From: Proteles cristata cristata | Taxonomy: Eukaryota; Chordata; Mammalia; Carnivora; Hyaenidae | Length of the DNA stretch: 64,000 nt | Assembly: GCA_017311185.1 (NCBI GenBank) | Contig: JAESUZ010002888.1 | Coordinates: forward strand, 1,054,001 to 1,118,000 | Direction of reading: 5' to 3' | Shown here: piece after piece, positions 59,738 through 64,000 of the stretch | Position numbering within the stretch: the stretch's first letter is position 1 | Layout: every line of letters starts with the position of its first letter | Translations under genes and position numbers: made by a program | Notes under the pieces: generated by a model | Databases searched by the model: none | What the model saw: only the letters and a program-made list of their open reading frames with translations | What the model was told of the DNA's origin: nothing

Positions 59738-60265
59738 AATGTGCAGCATGGTGGGCTGCTTTCATTAGCATTTTCAGCTTCCATCCTATTAAAAGCACCT
59801 TAATGACCATATATTTCTCAAGACACTGTCAGGAAAAATTCAGGCTACGTATTTTACTAAATTTTGAAGTAAAATTTACTAAATTTTAAAAGTTCTAAAA
59901 CCTTCATGGTGTGCACGTGCGTGCATGCACACACACACACAGGTTTACACAAATATATGTTTTGGCAAGTTTATGATCCACACGAAGGCTGGTAATTCTT
60001 CCTTCTGCACCATGGCAAGGCCTCGCTTACATGTGATGTGCTACTTCAAGCCTGTTCCATTCTATGCCAGACGTCTATTCTTGTCCCCACTCCATTATTC
60101 AACTTTTTCTCCCTCCTTCCTTCTGTCAGTAATATATAAAGAAATGTGATAAAATTTTATCTTTGGGTATGTAAATTCTGGTTCTATAAAATCGCTGAAG
60201 ACACATGAGAGCTTCCTAGTTGGATAAATAGGTGCAATGAGCTAGAGATGGATCAGAATATACTA

Positions 60266-60470
60266 CCAGGTGGGGTCCCAGGGTAGTGCAGACTTTTCAT
60301 TTTGGCTCAGGTGATGATCTCATGGTTGTGAGATGGAGCCCCGCGTAGGGTTCCGTGCTGAGCATGGAAGCTGCTTGGGATTCTCTCCCTCCCTCTTGCT
60401 CTCTGCCCCTCCCCTGCTTACGTGTGCTCTCTCTCTCAAAATAAATAAATCAACATTAACAAACAAACGA
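60266..60470 (+). mobile_element. CAN-SINE with degraded head
   Basis: The normal head is replaced by 'gtggggtcccagggtagtgc'. From 'tttggctcaggtgatgatct' onward it is a typical 'gtgctgagcatggaagctgc' copy with an AATAAATAAATC tail. Confidence 0.85.
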
Positions 60471-60628
60471 AAACAAAAAAAGATCCCTATAATACCAGGA
60501 AAGGTGATACTGTCCAAATTTTAGACTTTTCACTTGCTGTCATTTATTTATGGCCTACTTTTGGCAATTTCTCATTATATCATAATATTGGCCCAGCAGG
60601 GATTCTGAAATTACAAATTAAAAGTAAA

Positions 60629-60837
60629 TTAATCGTTATTTATTTTTGAGAGAGAGAGAGAGAGCGCGAGCATGAGTGGGGGAGGGGCAGGAAGCGAGGG
60701 AGACACAAAATCCGAAGCAGGCTCCAGGCTCCGAGCTGTCAGCAGACAGCCTGATGTGCGGCAAAAACTCATGAGCTGTAAGACATGACCTGAGCTGAAG
60801 CTGGACGCTTAACTCACTGAGCCACTCAGGTGCCCCT
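60629..60837 (-). mobile_element. CAN-SINE, tail-to-tail with the previous one
   Basis: Minus-strand copy from 'cgttatttatttttgagaga' to 'gagccactcaggtgcccctg'. Retains CGCGAG at the (GA)n end. Confidence 0.92.
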
Positions 60838-61800
60838 GAAGAAAAAAGACTGAACTCACACTTTAGACAAGAAATTCAGGATTCGTGTCCATTATTATAA
60901 GATAATTATTAAACAGACAACAGAGGGTAGGAAAACAGGTGGCCTCACCAAAGACCACGGTAAAATCAAATTCCATTTTTCTACTTATGCAGTCTGTTGG
61001 ATCCAGGAGGAAATGGTGAGGAATGGCCCTGGAGTGTTATGACTTAATATGGTATTATAACTAATAAATGATACATTTTCCAGGATGTCTGGACTCAAAG
61101 TACCAACTACACCACTTATGGTACACCTTGGGCAAGACAGTGATGCACTTGTGACTTCAACTGATGCACTTGGAGGATGTTGATAATAATACAGTCATCA
61201 AAAGATTGCTGTGGGACTCACACTAGAAAGTGGGATTGAAGCTGTTTAGCATGGAACATAATGGTCTAAACCAATGGTAGCACAGTTAATCTTCCATTTT
61301 ATATAAACTTTAAATCTTATTCATATACAGCCTGCATTTCATTAACCTAGAGGCATAACCTGTTAGAAATAGAAGTTCTGAATCTAGAACTTTCTGTGTC
61401 TGTTTCTGTTAGAAACAGAAGTTCTTGAAAATGTGGCAAAACTAGCTTCACAAATGTGTTACAAAGCATTTTTTTCATAAAATTAAAACTGCTCCTTCAA
61501 AGCTTACCTATGGATATTGGAAGAGGTCTGAGACTCTGACTGGTCCAAAAGGGTAAGGCTAACGTGGAACAAGATGTCTGCCTCTGTCTCTCATCGGCAT
61601 AACACTTAAAACTAAGCCTCAGTGGGCCTTGGTCACTTCTAGAAAAGTTTTAACAAGTTGGCATATTATATAGGACAACTGTAAGCAAATACATATACCT
61701 AAATCAATGGGAGGAAATGACTTCTGACTACCAAAAAGACATCAAATAGTAAATACATAATAAGGATAATAATAACAATAAATAAGCATAAGGATGAATT
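60838..61800. other. Unique DNA, possible decayed MIR
   Basis: 61090-61280 has MIR-like wording ('cttgggcaagacagtg') but is too diverged to be sure. TGTTAGAAAYAGAAGTTCT occurs twice, 47 bp apart (61361, 61408). Confidence 0.4.
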
Positions 61801-61918
61801 ATTTTATTTTTACAAATAGTTTATTGTCAAGTTGGTTTCCATATAACACCAAGCGCTCATCCCCACAAGTGCCCTCCTCCATGCCCATCTACCCCCTCCC
61901 CCCCCGCCCACTCATCAG
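61801..61918 (-). mobile_element. Very short L1 3' end with 18 bp TSD
   Basis: Only about 118 bp of L1 3' end ('acaaatagtttattgtcaag' and the C-rich 3' UTR). The exact 18 bp duplication TAAGCATAAGGATGAATT at 61783-61800 and 61919-61936 proves insertion by target-primed reverse transcription. Confidence 0.95.
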
Positions 61919-61936
61919 TAAGCATAAGGATGAATT

Positions 61937-62115
61937 TGCAGTCAGATGTACTTGGTTCAACTTCTAGATTGGTTCATACACACTAATTATGTGATTGTGG
62001 GTCAGTCACTTTACTTCTTGGTGTCTCATGTTATTCTTTCACTGGATTTTTAATGATGAGAAATATTATAAGTACTAAACTGAGGAAGATTTCTGGCACA
62101 TGGTTCAATAAAGAA
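61937..62115 (+). repeat. MIR SINE
   Basis: 'gcagtcagatgtacttggtt', 'tatgtgattgtgggtcagtc', 'actttacttcttggtgtctc', 'atttctggcacatggttcaa' follow the MIR order. Confidence 0.8.
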
Positions 62116-62299
62116 TGATAGAAGGGGCTTGAAAGTGAAAGGTATTAGCCACTGGGCTTTTGTGAACTCCCTGATTCTCCACAACACACACAGAAGTCAT
62201 CCTCAATAAACAGTGTCAGTAAAAATTTCCTTGCTATACAAACTCAACTTTTATAAAACTCTCCTAGCCCACAATTCTAACCATGTTCCTATCTTCAAA

Positions 62300-62518
62300 T
62301 TTTTTTTTAATGTTTTATTTATTTCTAGGGGAGAGAGAGAGAGAGACAGCATGAGCTGGGGAGTGTCAGAGAGAGAGGGAGTCACAGACTGAAACACGCT
62401 CCAGGCTCTGAGCTGGCAGTCAGCACAGAGCCCGACGCGGGGCTCGAACCCACAAACCGCGAGATCATGACCTAAGAGAAAGCCGGACGCTCAACCGACT
62501 AAGCCACCCAGGCGCCCC
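62300..62518 (-). mobile_element. CAN-SINE with perfect 21 bp TSD
   Basis: Minus-strand, near consensus ('cgacgcggggctcgaaccca', 'gccacccaggcgcccc'). The flanks 62279-62299 and 62519-62539 are identical over 21 bp, beginning AACCATGTTCC. Probably young. Confidence 0.96.
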
Positions 62519-62539
62519 AACCATGTTCCTATCTTCAAA

Positions 62540-63116
62540 CTTCCTTCACATAAAAATTCTGCAGACTCTGTGTATAAATATCAATGACTAATGAAATTGA
62601 TCTGGGAGTAAATTTATATATATATATTATTGTACTATCATTACTTGACAAAGTATTTTTCAGATGAAGGGACTATATCTATACTTCAGTTACACTACTT
62701 TTATTTTCTTTAAATCCAATCCAATAGCTACTTGGAACATTACAGATATTTAATAAATTAAGGAGAACTATTAATAATTTTGTTTGTTTTAGGGGCATAA
62801 GCGTTCTTGAGAATAATAGGCAATAAGTATATGACAGTAATTGATATTTCATTCATGAATAATGAAATATGCCTTAATTTTACATTTATAATGGAAAAAT
62901 TAAAATGTGTACCTGTTCTTAAAATGTGGCCAAATTATAAAGTCACAAATACAAAGCAACACTGGATCGATTTTGGTCATAGTACATTATATTTTGGATT
63001 TCATATATAATACTATCAATTCATATATAATCAACTCCTCCCTATGGTAATGCTATTTATGAATGTTTAGCGGCAGTCCTGGATTAATCAGAAGCGATTA
63101 TATTTTGATGTAAGAC
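62540..63116. other. Unique AT-rich DNA, nothing recognised
   Basis: No repeat or exon recognised. A 67-codon frame (62807-63010) is unassigned. Confidence 0.5.
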
Positions 63117-63130
63117 AATGGGATGAAATT

Positions 63131-63693
63131 TTTTTTTTTTTTTACAAATAGTTTATTGTCAAATTAGTTTCCACATAACACTGAGTGCTCATCCCCACAA
63201 GTGTCCTCCTCCATGCCCATCCCCCCTCCCCCCCACATCCATCAGTCCTCAGTTTTTGTCAGCATTCAAGAGTCTCTCATGGTTTGCCTCTCTCCCTCTC
63301 CCCCACCATTTCCGCCCTTCTTCTCCCCCTTGGTCCTCCGTCAAGTTCCTCCTAATCCTCCTATACGTGCACACATATGATATTTGTCCTTCTCTGCCTG
63401 ACTTATTTCGCTCAGCATAACACCTTCAAGGTCCATCCATGTTGCTACACATGGCCAGATTTCATTGTTTCTCATTGCCATGTAGTATTCCATGGTATAG
63501 ATAAACCACATCTTCTTGATCCATTCATCTGTTGATGGACACTTAGGCTCTTTCCATGTTTTAGCTATTGTGGAGAGTGCTGCTATGAACATCGGGGTAC
63601 ATGTGCCCCTATGCCTCAGCATTTCTGTATCCCTTGGGTAAATTCCTAGCAGTGCTATTACTGGGTCACAGGGGAGTTCTATTGTTAGTTTCC
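63131..63693 (-). pseudogene. L1 ORF2 C-terminus and 3' UTR, 5'-truncated insertion
   Basis: Minus-strand insertion starting (3' end) with poly-T and 'acaaatagtttattgtcaaa'. The open part at about 63341-63690 encodes the last ~110 residues of L1 ORF2p, with the recognisable sequences TWKEPKCPSTDEWIKKMW and ATWMDLEGVMLSEISQAEKD, so its frame is still intact. The RT and endonuclease domains are missing because the copy is 5'-truncated. Flanks AATGGGATGAAATTTTT (about 63117) and AATGGGATAAAATTTTT (63694) are a target-site duplication with one difference. Not functional. Confidence 0.95.
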
Positions 63694-63710
63694 AATGGGA
63701 TAAAATTTTT

Positions 63711-64000
63711 AAAAGAGATAGAAATAACAGTGGCCTGATACCCACTGAAAGTGCTGCCTGGAACTCTAGTATTATAAGCTAATACTGCATTTACTTTAGC
63801 TTACTCTCCGCCAGCGAAGGTATTAGCTTTTATATATTTAAGCTTCTTCAGGTTTATAAAGTGTTTACATGATTTCAACCACCAAGATGCAAAAATCTGA
63901 AGGGGCTAAATGTTAATTCTTGGCGGAAATCACTGAGATCCAAGATATGCACATATGTGCACACAAGGAACATGAATTAATGACTACTTATTAAAGACAC
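63711..64000. other. Unique DNA, nothing recognised
   Basis: End of the window. No repeat or exon identified. Confidence 0.5.

Noticed and set aside
1..64000. CRISPR arrays, operons, prophage, or other prokaryotic systems
   Set aside because: No regularly spaced repeats, no packed coding frames and no ribosome-binding-site pattern. The repeat content is wholly mammalian.

Overview
The window is vertebrate nuclear DNA from a carnivoran, most likely a cat (Felidae). It is AT-rich, lacks bacterial-style gene packing, and has no open frame that reads as a complete protein. The strongest clue is a tRNA-derived SINE present about 22 times on both strands. Its head begins GGGCGCCTGGGTGGCTCAG, followed by a Pol III B-box, a TCTC-rich stretch and an AATAAATAAA tail, which is the felid CAN-SINE (SINEC_Fc type). 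Several L1 3' ends of a carnivoran type accompany it. No bacterial or phage genes, operons, CRISPR arrays, rRNA or functional tRNA genes are visible.

Layout. 0-5.8 kb: unique DNA, two MIRs, L2 on both strands, then a degenerate roughly 120-165 bp tandem repeat. 5.8-13 kb: unique DNA, an old LINE-like stretch, a probable ancient solo LTR. 13-15.8 kb: repeat-poor, with conserved-looking noncoding DNA. 15.8-26.8 kb: old and young L1, SINEs, MIR, microsatellites, including a 2 kb decayed L1 ORF2/3' UTR (24.6-26.7 kb). 26.8-30.6 kb: L2, MIR, a repeat-poor segment and a palindromic microsatellite cluster. 31-37.5 kb: mostly unique with MIR and DNA-transposon relics. 38-40.5 kb: an L2 broken by an L1, then a decayed ERV-L-like pol relic. 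40.5-51.5 kb: SINEs, an LTR-like relic, and the one well-supported coding candidate, a 51 nt minus-strand exon at 47200-47250. 51.5-57 kb: an old L1 several kb long carrying younger insertions. 57-64 kb: MIR, SINEs and two young L1 ends.

The simplest reading is that the window lies inside very long introns of a minus-strand gene, or in a gene-poor region beside one. The 51 nt exon has near-consensus splice sites, is frame-neutral and contains CpGs. I could not name the gene. I found no unusual new system. The most useful leads are that exon and its SINE surroundings, three weaker exon-like segments, three CTCF-like motifs, an L1 with a 5' inversion, and exact palindromes at 30.4-30.5 kb. Repeat calls come from remembered consensus features, not a database run. 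Old-family names and edges are approximate.
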